Below are positions 32,378 through 43,855 of a stretch of 64,000 bases of DNA, piece by piece. Position 1 is the stretch's first letter, and each line of letters begins with the position of its first letter. The DNA lies in the NCBI GenBank assembly GCA_023362775.1, contig JALMGJ010000004.1, positions 49,408,298 to 49,472,297 on the forward strand, in the 5' to 3' direction. Below the pieces are notes generated by a model that saw only the letters and a program-made list of their open reading frames with translations, made no database searches and was not told the DNA's origin. The stretch comes from Charina bottae. Lineage: Eukaryota; Chordata; Lepidosauria; Squamata; Charinaidae. Both the position numbers and the translations under genes were made by a program.

Positions 32378-32770
32378 GGCTAGTTGATAAGACAAGGTGA
32401 TAAGAAGAAGAAAAAAAATAATGGAAAGATGGACCAATTGCTGAATTGATGAAATGGGTTTAAAACCCACCCTTCTCACTTATCCACCAGAAAATATGCT
32501 GATCCAAAACACAGATCCATTAATACAGTATTGTACAGCATAGCCTGAATTATAGAACTTCATTGCATGGTTAATGCTACAGGTGCTACGTTGCATCATG
32601 TAGAAAGCTGTACTTAATGGTCATATCAGTTTCACGTAGAAATGAAGAACACACTCATTTGTATCCAAGGCTATTTTGGGGAGCAGAAAGATAGTTCTGC
32701 CTCATAAAACTTGCCTTGCTGATTTATTCCATTATGCTGCACCCCCAGAACTTTACTTAAAATTTAAGGA
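32378..32770. other. Unassigned sequence
   Basis: No gene or repeat recognised. Confidence 0.4.
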
Positions 32771-32774
32771 TTGA

Positions 32775-32990
32775 AAATTTTATTTATTTATTTATTATTC
32801 AGTTTTATCACCGCCCATCTCTACAGCAGTAGACTCTGGGTGGTTTACAACAATAATATTAAAATTAAAAACTGAAATGAGACATTGAGTACAATAACTA
32901 ATTAAGCAAATTAAAAATAGCAATAACAACCAATCAACAATCTGTATTTGGGAATAGACTACAACATAATAAATCCAGAAGAGAAAAAAA
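32775..32990 (-). mobile_element. CR1/L2-group LINE 3' end fragment
   Basis: On the minus strand it contains GTAAACCACCCAGAGTCTAC, a GATGGGCGGTG block and an AATAAATAAATAAAT tail, matching the 3' ends at 7495-7554 and 28620-28680. The far end is uncertain. Confidence 0.7.
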
Positions 32991-33950
32991 ACAAATATTC
33001 ATTTATCAGATGCAATTCCTAGCTAAATCTAAAGCTTTTCAAATTTATAATTGCTGAGCAATAATTCATCCTGGAAAATCACATTCTCTTTTCACCAAAT
33101 TTGGATGATATGTTTTCATTTGTTATAACTTCCCAGCTGAAAACAATGTTAATTACATACAAAAACAACTATATCATAAAGATAGAGGAATCAGAAATTC
33201 CATGAAAACAATTAGAGAATTTTGTCTAGATTTCTATTTAAAAACCCTAATATATTATCCACAAATTCAGTTCTTCATGTATATTGTCTCATCTTCCATA
33301 TTATATATGCCATTATTTGTCAACAGTATTAACTACAGAGTATAGTAAGGCCAGTACGAGAGTGTCTACAACAGTTTTTTCAACCTTGGCAACTTAAAGA
33401 TATGTGGACTTCAACTCCCAGAATTCCCCAGCCAGCAGCTTGCTACTGGTCTACACAGTATTACTGTGGTCTACTGTGTTTAGCCTACACAGTAGACTAA
33501 ACAGGCACAAATGCAATGTCAGAAATGGCACATTCAAAAACCTCTGAGGGAACACATTAACCTCCCTCGATACTTGCCACTGATCTTAAGAAATGAATAA
33601 AGAAATGCATGTCAGATTTCATCACAAAAGAGATGAGTCACAGCCCATGAAATGTTCTGTAGCATAAGGAGGAGAGCAATTCAGACCTTTCCTCTCCCTC
33701 CAGCTTCAAGGCAGCTACCTTTGAGGCACCTGTAAGAAAGCTATAGAAACCAACTCAAAGCTTTCAGGATTAGCTATTTACAACTCTAGACATGTCTATT
33801 TCAACTGAGCCCATGGTGTCTGCTTTTTAAAATGCTTTATGAGAAGAGGTTGTAAATCTGTAGGAACATTTTTCTATATCACATACCAAGTTTCCCTGAC
33901 ACAATTCCCTCTAATGCTTCTACACACATTGAAGAGCTTATAAATATTAG
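32991..33950. other. Unassigned sequence with half a MITE and a hairpin
   Basis: 33371-33437 is one arm of the hAT MITE seen at 18496 (TCAACCTTGGCAACTT, then GTGGACTTCAACTCCCAGAA). Just after it, GTCTACTGTGT (33469-33479) and its complement (33487-33497) form an 11-bp hairpin. No gene is seen. Confidence 0.5.
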
Positions 33951-33952
33951 CG

Positions 33953-34020
33953 GCTGGATAGCGTAGTGGTTAGAACGCCGCCTTTGGCGCAGGAGACCGG
34001 GGTTCAAATCCCGGGTGTAC
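33953..34020 (+). promoter_or_regulatory. tRNA-like Pol III promoter-type head of the R4 element
   Basis: Box A-like TAGCGTAGTGG at 33959-33969 and a consensus box B GGTTCAAATCC at 34001-34011, 31 bp apart. The T-arm is perfect (CCGGG 33997-34001 with CCCGG 34010-34014). The 5' and 3' ends do not pair as an acceptor stem beyond two bases, so it is not a functional tRNA gene. It lies 66 bp before the first R4 ATG (34086). It could drive the element or be an adjacent SINE remnant. Confidence 0.55.
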
Positions 34021-34085
34021 CTACCTTACCAGTAGGGGTCCTAGGGCAAAGACCCCCTAACGCTTCACCTGCCTACCTCAAAATA

Positions 34086-34737
34086 TGAGAGTGACACAAA
34101 CTAAGAGAGTTATGCTGGCTCAGACATCGCCTGGATTAATAAGGTCTGCATCAGATGTTGGGGAACCAGGGCAATCTGACTATAAGTGGGCTACAGGAAC
34201 AAACCATACATGGACGAGATAAGAGAACCTGGAATTGATGGAATGCTACTACAACAGTAGACCTAATGAGAGGGGATAAATAAAACGTATGAGGGAACTA
34301 TGGATGGACAGAAGACCTGCATCCACACTAACTGAGAAACAGCTAGTTACCCAATACTGCAACATAGTGAAGAGGAAGTTGCTCTCACAACTTGAGATAG
34401 ACCAACTACACATTATATCCCAGATTCAAGAAGACCCGGAAGAACAACTGGAGGTGCAGCCAACACCTGAAGCTGCAACGTCACTGCCACCCCCTCCATT
34501 ACAGAGCACAGCAGCTGATATGAGGCAAAAGATCATGGATAAACTAGCTACAGTCAACTCTTGAGATTGATTACCAAGGCTCAGTGGAGAAGTACCATCA
34601 GATAGTATGCTAGAAGATGCCAACAGAGCCCTCAAGACAATCCCTACTACTATAATTCAAACCAATGAACTGGTATACGCTGCAGCCACTGTAATCCTGG
34701 AGATGCTTGGCTACATGATCAAGAAGAACAGCACTAC
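34086..34737 (+). pseudogene. R4 ORF, N-terminal part (broken)
   Basis: It begins MRVTQTKRVMLAQTSPGLIR and continues through a helical segment with GTNHTWTR then ENLELMECYYNSRPNERG, then MRELWMDRRPASTLTEKQLV. In the R4 clade this region precedes the RT and may bind nucleic acid. Its exact role is unknown to me. TAA stops occur near 34220 and 34273, and a TGA at about 34562. The last codons (EMLGYMIKKNSTT) continue after the nested insertion at 39996. Confidence 0.75.
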
Positions 34738-37400
34738 TTTTTCATTTCTCAAAACAATCCATTCCTTAAGCCATACCAAACCACAAGCTGCATGGTATAG
34801 TTTCAAATTCGGGAGTCCTAAACCACCTCTTTCTTTTGAATCTTGCAAGACTTCATATTTTATTCTTGGTTTTTTCCCTTGCCAGATGAACTTAGAAATG
34901 TCTTTCTGCCACTGTTTAAATGGTTCCTCTGATGTCAATATAGGTATTGTTTGAAAGAGATATAGAATTCTTGGTAATATATTCATTTTAATCGCTGATA
35001 TTCTCCCCAATAATGATAGTTGTAGTTTTCCCCAACGATCTAAATCTTTTTTAATATCAATCCAAAGTGGGATATAGTTATTTTGAAATAATTTAACATT
35101 TTTCGATGTTAAATAAACTCCCAAATATTTTACTTTTTTCTCCAAAGAATATCCTGTAATTTCTCTCAATTTCTCTTGTTGGTGATAATTCATGTTCTTG
35201 GTCAAAACTTTTGTTTTCTGTAAGTTAATTTTGAACCCTGCTAACGACCCAAAGTCCTTCAATTTCTGCATCAGTAATTCAATTCCATCCAGTGGATTCT
35301 CTAATGTAATGACTAGGTCGTCTGCAAAGGCTCTTAATTTGTAAACTTCCTTTTTAACTCTAATACCATGAATACCATCATCCTGTATGATATCTCTAAG
35401 TAAAACTTCTAAGACCAATATAAACAAAAGCAGAGATAAAGGACAGCCTTGTCTTGTACCTTTTTGTATTTCACAAGGTTTACTAAAATCTCCATTGACA
35501 ATTATTTTTGCAGATTGATTTAATCCACTTAATAAAATTCCCACCAAAGTTCATAATCTCCAATACTTTAAACATAAAGGACCAATTTAAATTATCAAAT
35601 GCTTTTTCGGCATGTATGAATATCAAGGCGGCTTGTTTTTCATTATGTTGTTCTAAATACTCTAATACATCCAAAACATTTCTAATATTATCTCTAATTT
35701 GTCTTTTGGGTAAAAAAACTGCTTGGTCTTGATGAATAAAGTTTCCAGGAGTATTTTTCAATCTTTCCGCTAAAACTGTCGTAAATATCTTATAATCATT
35801 ATTCAATAATGATATTGGTCTGTAATTCTTTGTTGAATTCAAATTTAGTTGTTCTTTCGGAATCAAAGTAATATGAGCCTCTTTCCATGTTTCTGGCATA
35901 ATTCCTGTTTCCAAAATTGAATTTATAGTTTTTTGGAGAGGAATACTCAATTCATCTTCAAAGTATTTGTAGTAGGCTGCCGATAGTCCATCCGGACCTG
36001 GTGCTTTTCCACTCTTAATTTTCTTAAAAGCCATTAACATTTCTTCTTTTGTTATAGGATTATTAAGTAATGTTCTTTGTTCATCATTTAAAACAGTTAA
36101 TCTTTGCTTGCTCATATATTCATCAATTTCAGCTATTTGAACATCCTGTTTTTTATACAATGCTGTATAATAAGAATGAAATGCTTCTTGTATCTCCACA
36201 TTTTTCACTAAGATTTTCCCTTTATGTTGTATATTAGAAATTATATTTTTTTTTTGTCTTTGTTTTCTTAGCTTATGAGCTAACCATCTTCCTGGTTTAT
36301 TTGCAAATTCAAAATATTTCTGTTTTGTAAATTTCATTTGAGTTTCTATTTCCTGTACCAAAATCATCGATATTTGTTTTTGTAGAAATTTAATTTGAGT
36401 TATCAATGTATTATCCATCGGTTTATCCCTCAGACATTTCTCTTTATTTTTAATTTCATCCAAAATCAATTGAATTTTTTCTTGTTTCTTTTTCCTCATT
36501 TGAGCATTATATTGAATAAAGTAACCCCTCATATATGCTTTACTTGCATCCCAAATTACTTGTGTACTAGTATCCTTATTTGAATTTAGTAGAAAGTATT
36601 CACTTAATCTTTTCTTACATATGTCAACAATGTCTTCTTTCCGGAAAATTGACTCATTTAGCCTCCATTGAAATACATTCCTTTTTCCTTTAATAGTTAG
36701 TAAAACAGGGTTATGATCTGATAGAATTTTAGGTAGTATTTCAACCTTATTTACATCCATCATTAAGGTTTTAGAGATCAAGAACATATCTATTCTGGAA
36801 AATGATCTGTATCTTTCTGAGTAATATGTATATTCTTTAGAGTTTCCATTCATAAGTCTCCAAATGTCTTGTAAATCCAACATATCTTTTAAATCAAAGA
36901 AAGTTTGGGGTAGTTTTCCCTGTGTAGGTTTCACATTTTTTTGCGAATGTCTATCTTCCATTGGGATAATCACCTCATTCCAGTCCCCCATAAAACACCA
37001 ATTCTCATATGATAAGTCCAAAAGTTTATCCATTAAGTTTTTATAAAATAATCCTTTATCAAAATTTGGAGCATAAATCCCAACTATCAATGTTTTAGTC
37101 CCTTGTATATTTACTTCCACTGCAATATATCTTCCTTCATCATCAGTCAATATTAATTTTGGATTAAGTTTTTGTTGTATATACAGGACTACTCCCTTAG
37201 TTTTTTTAATCCAGCTGAAATAAATTCTTCTCCTAGTTGTTTTTGAATCAAATACTTAATGTCTTTTTTGCAAATATGAGTCTCTTGTAAGCAAATTACA
37301 TCCAGTTTTATTTTTTTCAAAAAAATGAAAAATTTTCTTTCTCTTTTGGGGGGAATTTGCCCCATTGATATTCCATGTTAGATATATAAAGTCCATGATA
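34738..37400 (-). pseudogene. L1 ORF2: APE endonuclease and reverse transcriptase (truncated)
   Basis: From 37400 downward: endonuclease with LDVICLQETH (Glu motif, near 37290), GIYAPNF (near 37080), FMGDWNEV (near 36985), SRIDMFLIS (near 36790) and SDHNPVLL (near 36715). The RT follows with KSGKAPGPDGLSAAYYK (near 36010), KNYRPISLLNNDYKI (near 35825), motif A as FIHAEKAFDNL (near 35610), GTRQGCPLS (near 35455) and FADD at 35317-35328. Motif A has His where the catalytic Asp is expected. A frameshift lies between 35547 and 35483. The frame reaches the insertion edge at 34738, so the cysteine-rich C-terminus is missing. It is inactive. Confidence 0.9.
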
Positions 37401-37409
37401 TTTGGATAT

Positions 37410-38467
37410 TTAAAAGTTCTTTTTTAAATCCACTCCAGTAGCTCCCATCTCCGATAAGTCCTCACTCTTTTCCTTATCTTTGAATGTCTCTTTCATTTCT
37501 TCCAGAACTTTAGATACTTCACTCATATCTGTCATATATTTCTCTATGAAGGCCTTTGCTTTCAAAATGGAATTTATTTTAAATCTTTGTTCTTTAAAAG
37601 TGAAAGATACTCCTTCTATTCTTTCCCATCTAAATGATATGTTATTTTGCTTTAATTTATCTGTAAAGAAGGAGTATTCCTTTCTTTTTCTTAATATTCT
37701 TAATGGGACTTCTTTTAAGACAATTATATCTTTCCCTGCTATATTTAATCTGTCACTGTAGTGCTTCTTCAAAATTTATATCTTTATATCAATATATCTC
37801 TTGGCACTTTCTTCTCTCTAGCGTAACGTGAATTAACTCTAAAGATTTTATCTATTTCAGAGTCCAGATCTTCTTCTATCTGTGAGTATTGAGCTAAAGC
37901 ACCAACTATATATTCTCTCGTGTTCTCATCTGACTTTTCTGGGACTCCTCTCAATCTCAATATGAATTCTTTTTCTCTCATTTCTACTAAAGCGATAGCA
38001 TCTAAGTTGTATTCCATATCTTTAGTAATAGATTCTGATTTAATCTCTAATTTCTTAACCTGTTCTTGTGTCTCTTTAGATTCCCCTGATAAGGTATTTA
38101 CTACCTCTTTAATATTTTGTATTTCTTTTCTAAATTCTTCTTTTAAATCTTCTTTCATTGCTTCCATTTTTTTGTCTACTTGTTGACCTAAATTGTTAAT
38201 TTTTTTCCCCATTTTTATATCCAAGGAGGCAATTGAGTCGTCCATCTTTTTCTCCAATGTAGCAATTGAGTCATCCATCTTTTTCTCCAGGGTAGCAGTT
38301 GAATCATCAATTTTTTGGTTCAGTGCTGCAATCACATCCAGTATTTTTTTCATGTCTGATGTTGATACTTCAGAAGATGATGCGATGGAATCAGTAGGCA
38401 TTCTCCCTGTTTCTTTCTCCTTTTCCTTATCTCTGTCCCTCTTCACTCTTGCAGCCAGAGTGGCCAT
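37410..38467 (-). pseudogene. L1 ORF1: RNA-binding coiled-coil protein (frameshifted)
   Basis: In L1 this protein trimerises and packages L1 RNA. The chosen start is the ATG at 38465-38467 (MATLAARVKRDRDKEKEK), because upstream codons are a run of F/L/S from low-complexity DNA. Residues about 45-150 are a coiled coil with three repeated KKMDDSIATLE-type units, followed by the RRM-like core (FILRLRGVPEKSDENTREYI). After a frameshift near 37780, the basic C-terminal domain continues (VLKEVPLRILRKRKEYSFFT, then KAKAFIEKYM) to a stop at 37410-37412. ORF2 begins just downstream. Confidence 0.85.
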
Positions 38468-38896
38468 GTTGCGTATAGTATTCCTGTAAAAAAAGAGAAA
38501 GAAAAATAACGGAAGACAAAAGGAAACAACAACAAACAGCAAAAAAAAGGGGGGGGAAGGGAAGTGGGAGAGGGAGGATAAAAAATATTCAAAAATATAA
38601 AAGCAAAAGGTGAATAAGAGAAGAAAAAGAAAAAATTCAATATACACTAAAAATTAAGAAATAAAAATAATACTGCCTTTTCTTAATAGTTGTTGCATAA
38701 AAAAAGGGCAGAATGTACTTTGGTAAAGTCAATAGTTCGCACATAGAAAAAATAAAAGATAAGAGTACAACGGGTATTTCCTTTAACTGTAGTCAAAATA
38801 TCCTTGAAAATTTAATAACAATCCAGTTCTCAGGCAAGCTTATAATCACAAGTCCCAAAGAGGAGAGAGGAAAAAAGAAAGTGGGGGGGATGGTTT

Positions 38897-39610
38897 AACC
38901 ATCTGAATTGGGTCCTACAGGCAAATGGCTATTCCAAGAATGAAATAAAAAGAGCCATCAAACCAAGAAAACAACATCCAACTGAAGAAAAACAGCCCCC
39001 CACAAACAAAGTATTCCTGCCCTACATCAAAGGAGTCACTGACCGCATGGAAAAACTGATGGAAAAACACAACTTTCAAACAGTCTTCAGACCCACCAGA
39101 AAAATACAACAAATGCTAAAATCAGCAAAAGACAAAAGGGACCCCCGCACCGCTGCAGGAGTATACTGCATACCATGCAGCTGTGGACAAGTATACATCG
39201 GAACCACAAAACGAAGCATTCACACCAGGATAAAAGAACATGAAAGACACTGCAGACTACAGCAACCGGAAAAATCTTCAGTAGCTGAACATGCTCTCAA
39301 GCAAACGGGACACAAAATGCTACTTGAAAACACAGAAATACTGGACAACACCAAAAGCCACTACACCAGATTATACAGAGAAGCCATTGAAATTCACAAA
39401 CACCAGCACAGTTACAATAAAAAAGAAGAAAGTTTAAAAATTAGCAAAACCTGGCTACCAGTCCTGAAAAACACAGCCTGCAAAAGGTCAACGAACTCAG
39501 TCCAACCACCAGGACATGGGAATACTTCTCACAATGAACATGCTAATTACGCTCATCAGCCACTCGTTAACATTTCAACACAACAAAAAACCCCACCTAA
39601 TCTCCTATAA
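38897..39610 (+). pseudogene. PLE C-terminal polyprotein: linker and GIY-YIG endonuclease
   Basis: A single open frame from the truncation point to the TAA at 39608-39610. It starts NHLNWVLQANGYSKNEIKRA, the end of the RT thumb and linker region. FLPYIKGVTDRMEKLMEKHN and a basic RPTRKIQQML segment follow. Then comes the GIY-YIG nuclease: GVYCIPCSCGQVYIGTTKRS with Arg in SIHTRIKEHERHC and Glu in SVAEHALKQTGH. The Cys/His pattern around the nuclease is that of canonical PLEs. The RT palm is missing, so the copy cannot act alone, but the nuclease segment is unbroken. Confidence 0.85.
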
Positions 39611-39683
39611 TTTAGCTCTATAAATAGAACATTGCCACTCTACCTGGGCACAGAGATTTTGCTTCTATCTGTGCTCCTGCCCT

Positions 39684-39715
39684 CTGAAGATGCTGGCCAT
39701 AGATGCTGGCGAAAC
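39684..39715 (+). ncRNA. Hammerhead-ribozyme-like core, PLE family 2
   Basis: CTGAAGA (39684-39690), a stem II region with GGCCA...TGGC and a TAGATGC loop, then GAAAC at 39711-39715 followed by GTTAGG. This matches the arrangement in PLE family 1, including the extra base after CTGAAGA. A 7-bp hairpin (GCACAGA/TCTGTGC) lies just upstream at about 39649-39676. Stem II is imperfect here. Confidence 0.45.
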
Positions 39716-40012
39716 GTTAGGAACCACAACTTCCAGAACACGGCCACACAGCCCGGAACACCCACAACAACCGTTATATGAATAGCCAGCATGTAAAAAC
39801 AAACTATCTATTTTATTCTTATGACCATAGATGGATCGGAGGTTATCCAATTTCTTTGCTTGTCTTTTTCTTTCTTTTTTTTTCTTTACTGCACTTTTCT
39901 TTTCTTTTCTTTTAATTTGTATTTCTATTTCCGTTTCATTCTTAACTTTTAGCTTTGTATATTTAAAAATCTAATAAAATTTAATAATAATAAAGAAGAA
40001 GAACAGCACTAC

Positions 40013-42598
40013 ATACCCCCCCCCTGGAAAATGAGGTTGGAGGCTAAGATCAAGGCAACTCGGAGAGAAGTTAGTCAGCTGGTAGAACTACAGAAGGGTG
40101 TGGAGATTAACGATAAGACTTGGCCACTGAAAAAATACAAGGGCCTGACTCCATCTGAAGCCCTAGAGACTGCTAAACAAAGGCTCACAGCACTGGCTAC
40201 CAGGATAAGGAGATACACTAGAGAAGCAGAGGCCAAGAAGATAAACGCCCTGTTCACCAAAGAACCATCCAAGATCTACTCCCAGCTGCAGTGCAACAAC
40301 ACAGTAACAGCAGAGCCACCAACAGCAGAAACAGAACAGTACTGGAAGAACATATGGGATAAAGAGAAGACACATAACACCAGTGCAAAGTGGCTGCAGG
40401 ACTTGAGAGTAGACCACAGAAATCTCCCAGAGCAGGAACCAGTCACCATCACAGTAGCAGATGTCCAAAAGTGTATCAAGAACATGAAGAGCTGGACAGC
40501 ACCTGGCCCAGACATGATCCACACCTACTGGCTAAAGAAACTAACAGTAGTGCATGAATGCCTAGCAGCACAGATGAACCAGCTGCTAGCAGCAGGCTCC
40601 CACCCAGACTGGCTAACACAAGGTAGGACAGTGCTGATCATGAAAGACCCCAACAAGGGAACAACACCATCCAACTACCAGTCAATAACCTGCCTCCCCA
40701 CAACATGGAACGTCCTATCAGGCATCATACCTGCCAAGCTGCAGGATCATATGGGCCAGTGCATGAGCACAGCTCAGAAGGGTATTGGGAATAACACCAG
40801 AGGCTCCAAATACCAGCTGCTCATAGATAGAGCAGTTGCCCGAGACTCAAGGTCTAGACAGACCAATCTGAGAACAGCCTGGATTGACTACAGGAAAGCC
40901 TATGACTCAATGCCACACACATGGATCTGTGAATGCCTGGCACTATACAAAGTCAACAGGACACTAAGGACCTTCCTCAAGAACTTAATAGGACTGTGGA
41001 AGACAACACTGTAAGTCAACTCAATACAGCTCGCACAAGTGGCCATCAAGTGCGGCATATACCAAGGTGATGCACTGTCCCCACTGCTGTTCTGCATGGG
41101 CTTGAACCCCCTCAGCCAGATTATCACAAGAACTGGATACGGATACAAGTTCAAGAGTGGAACTACCATGAGCCACCTCCTCTACATGAATGACATCAAG
41201 CTGTATTCTAAGAGTGAACGAGACATCGACTCACTGATCCACCTGACACGGATCTACAGTGAGGACATTGGGATGTCGTTCGGACTAGAGAAGTGTGGCC
41301 GGATGGTAGTAAAGAGAGGGAAGGTAGTTAAGACTGATGGGGTGGAACTACCAGCAGTCCACATAGCAGACATAGAGACCAGCTACAAGTACCTTGGTAT
41401 CCCACAGACACATGGGAACCACGATCAGGAGGCAAGGAAGACAGCAATATCCAAGTACCACCAAAAGATAAGACAGACCCTGAAGAGCCAGCTCAATGGG
41501 AAGAACAAGATCCATGCCATTAACATGTATCCCTGCCAGTCATCAGATACCCTGCTGGTATAGTGAGCTGGCCAAAGGAGGACATGGAGGCTGCTGATGT
41601 GAAGACCTGGAAGCTCCTCACAATGTACGGAGGCTTTCACCCCAAGTCCAACACCCAGAGTCTGTACACCAGCCGGAAAGAGGGTGGGTGGGGTCTGGTG
41701 AGTGTCAAAGCCACTGTCCTGGATGAGACCCAGAGCATCCAGGAGTACATCAGTAAGATGGCACCTAAAGATGAGCTGCTGAGAGAATGCCTGAAGCATC
41801 AGCAGACATGGAAGAAAGATCAAGCAGAGGAAGTGCTATGGCAAGACAAGACCCTGCATGGGATGTACCATCAACGGATAGCTGAGGTGGCTGACCTTGG
41901 GAAATCCTACCAGTGGCTGGAAAGGGCTGGACTAAAAGATAGCACTGAGGCACTGATCATAGGAGCACAAGAAGAGGCACTAAGCACCCGATCCATAGAA
42001 GCAGGAGTCTACCACACTAGACAGGACTCAAGGTGCAGACTGTGCAGAGAGGCCTCAGAAACAGTCCAACACATAGTGGCAGGGTGTAAGATGCAGGCAG
42101 GAACAGCATACACTGAATGGCACAACCAAGTAGCTGGCATTGTGTACAGGAACATCTGCACAGTGTATGGCCTAGACCCTCCAAAGTCCAGATGGGAGAT
42201 TCCCCAGAAGGTCGTGGAGAATGACAGGGCTAAGATCCTGTAGGACTTCCAGATCCAGACAGACAGGCAGGTACTGGCCAATCATTGTGGTAGTAGACAA
42301 GGACCAGAAGATGGTGGTGGTGATAGATGTAGTGGTGCCAAGTGACAGCAACATCAGGAAGGAGTATGAGAAGCTGGAGAAGTACCAGTACCTGAAGGAA
42401 GAACTAGAGAGGATGTGGAAAGTGAAGGCCAAAGTGGTCCCAGTGGTGGTAGAAGCACTTGGGACTGTGACTCCTAAGCTGGGAGAGTCGCTCCAACAGA
42501 TCCCAGGAACAACATCAGAGCTCTCTGTCCAGAAGAGTGCAATGCTAGGAACAGCTAAGATACTGCACAGAACCCTCAAACTCCCAGGCCTCTGGTAG
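40013..42598 (+). pseudogene. R4 ORF, RT and C-terminal endonuclease (broken)
   Basis: 40013-41014 holds the RT start: TAPGPDMIHTYWLKKL near 40495, ITCLPTTWNVLSG near 40685, and motif A as AWIDYRKAYDSMPH near 40880-40920. After a TAA at 41012-41014 the same frame gives YQGDALSPLLFCMGLNPLSQ and motif C as YMND at 41183-41194, where the second catalytic Asp is Asn. A frameshift near 41560 leads to KEGGWGLVSVKATVLDE and a CCHC finger CRLCREASETVQH near 42030. Another break at 42241 is followed by the endonuclease region IIVVVDKDQKMVVVIDVVVP (about 42279-42340) and its C-terminus to 42598. The RT cannot be active. Confidence 0.85.
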
Positions 42599-42657
42599 AG
42601 GACCCAAGGTTGAGGAATACACATACCACCCATAGGAGTGAGAAGGGAAATATACAG

Positions 42658-42678
42658 TGTGTGTGTGTGTGTGTGTAT
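42658..42678. repeat. (GT)n at the R4 3' end
   Basis: About ten GT units directly follow the R4 3' UTR. Confidence 0.9.
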
Positions 42679-43703
42679 TAAAATATATAATATTTATTTT
42701 AATTTCTTTTTTGAAAAAAATTGTATTCTCTGTGGTGCTTATATTTTCAAACGCCTTGAAGCAATAGCATTTCTTGTAGTTGTACAGGTTTTCTTTTTAA
42801 ATGTTATTAGCTATATTAAACAATGGTTGATGAAATAAATCTATAAGAATCATTAAAAACGTCTCAGCTCTACTTCTCCAGTACAAATTGTTCTCATATT
42901 CATACATACACATGATATACCGTTTCATTTTCTCAGGCAACCTAATAAAAAACAAGGATCTTTAATGACTCTAAAAGATTGGAAGTAAATTAGAGCAGAT
43001 CAATTGGAAGGCTGTTGTTTCCAAATGTCATATATTGGAAAGAGGGATTATAGTTATGTCACAAAATCCCCCTAGGTTTTAATAAGCATATCAATCTATA
43101 TAACAAATGACCATATCCTAGATGGGGAGAAATTAAATAGTTAAGATTCAAAACCAGTGATGTACTGATTTTTTAAAAGCTGAATAATAAAGGGTACACT
43201 CTACTATGTTTCCTATACTGCTCAAGGAAGTTGGTTTAACAGCTATAATAGCTTCTAATATTTTGATGATTAGTTTAGTCACTGCACTGGATGGATAGCA
43301 TATCTAGTATTAATACAATTTGGGAAGACTAGCCAAGATATTATTCAGTATATTAGGGAATAATAATAGAAACTGTAATTAATGTAAATTAAATATGTAT
43401 CCAGTCCTACTCACTTCTTTGTTATAACTCTACCCAGTTTTGGATTGTGGCTCCTGGCATGTCATTCAAAGGCTAAGTGAGATTCTCAGCCTAGGGGGAA
43501 AAAAACCCTGTCCTAAGCTATAATCAATTCTTTCATTGGGTATCTTTATATCTTTTTGGGATCCATTTTTAAATCTTCATACACAAGAAGATCCTGAATA
43601 TATCTTAATAATAAAAATTGAGATGATAATGGAAAACTACAGTCATGATTTATTTAATAATAATACCTTTTCTATTTTTAAAAAAAATTGTAAACAAGGC
43701 CAT
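42679..43703. other. Unassigned AT-rich sequence
   Basis: No gene or repeat family recognised. Confidence 0.4.
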
Positions 43704-43855
43704 GATATAGATATAGATATAGATATAGATATAGATATAGATATAGATATAGATATAGATATAGATATAGATATAGATATAGATATAGATATAGATATAG
43801 ATATAGATATAGATATAGATATAGATAGATATAGATATAGATATAGATATAGATG
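43704..43855. repeat. (ATAGAT)n GATA-type array
   Basis: About 25 hexamer units. It belongs to the GATA class of tandem repeats that is abundant in snakes. The protein-like frames across it (IDIDID or YLYLYL) are artefacts. Confidence 0.95.

Larger units (their letters stand above)
38897..39779 (+). mobile_element. Penelope-like element, family 2, 5'-truncated
   Basis: About 880 bp holding the end of the RT, the GIY-YIG endonuclease, a short 3' UTR and the family terminus (GCCGTGTTCTGG complement, 39735-39771). The terminus matches the palindromic insertion at 57998-58174. It lies inside the L1 insert. I could not read a TSD. The hammerhead-like core is at 39684-39715. Confidence 0.85.
34738..39995. 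mobile_element. L1 LINE insertion with 5' inversion, carrying a nested PLE
   Basis: The 5,258-bp insert is bounded by a perfect 17-bp TSD (34721-34737 and 39996-40012). The left 4.16 kb (34738-38896) is L1 read on the minus strand: ORF2 cut inside its C-terminal half at 34738, then ORF1, then 5' UTR. The right end (39780-39995) reads as a plus-strand 3' end with AATAAAATTTAATAATAATAAAG next to the TSD. A reversed 5' part joined to a forward 3' end within one TSD is the expected product of twin priming. The PLE at 38897-39779 sits at or near the inversion junction. Confidence 0.72.
33951..42660 (+). mobile_element. R4-clade non-LTR retrotransposon, interrupted by L1 and PLE
   Basis: The R4 element occupies 33951-34737 and 40013-42660 (about 3.4 kb once the insertion is ignored). 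The 5' part starts with a tRNA-like head, and the ORF begins near 34086. The two halves join in frame across the 17-bp duplicated target AAGAAGAACAGCACTAC (34721-34737 and 39996-40012). The 3' end runs into a (GT)n tract at 42658-42678. R4-clade traits visible are one ORF, no N-terminal APE endonuclease, an RT with an F/YxDD-type box, and a C-terminal CCHC finger followed by a restriction-enzyme-like endonuclease region. Confidence 0.85.

Noticed and set aside
31819..32479. Pro-, Ala/Thr-, His/Gly- and Trp/Arg-rich frames up to 193 codons
   Set aside because: Produced in many frames at once by the degenerate GC-rich triplet repeat inside a hAT element.
33953..34022. A functional tRNA gene
   Set aside because: T-arm and boxes A/B are present, but the acceptor stem does not pair and the sequence runs into the R4 5' region.
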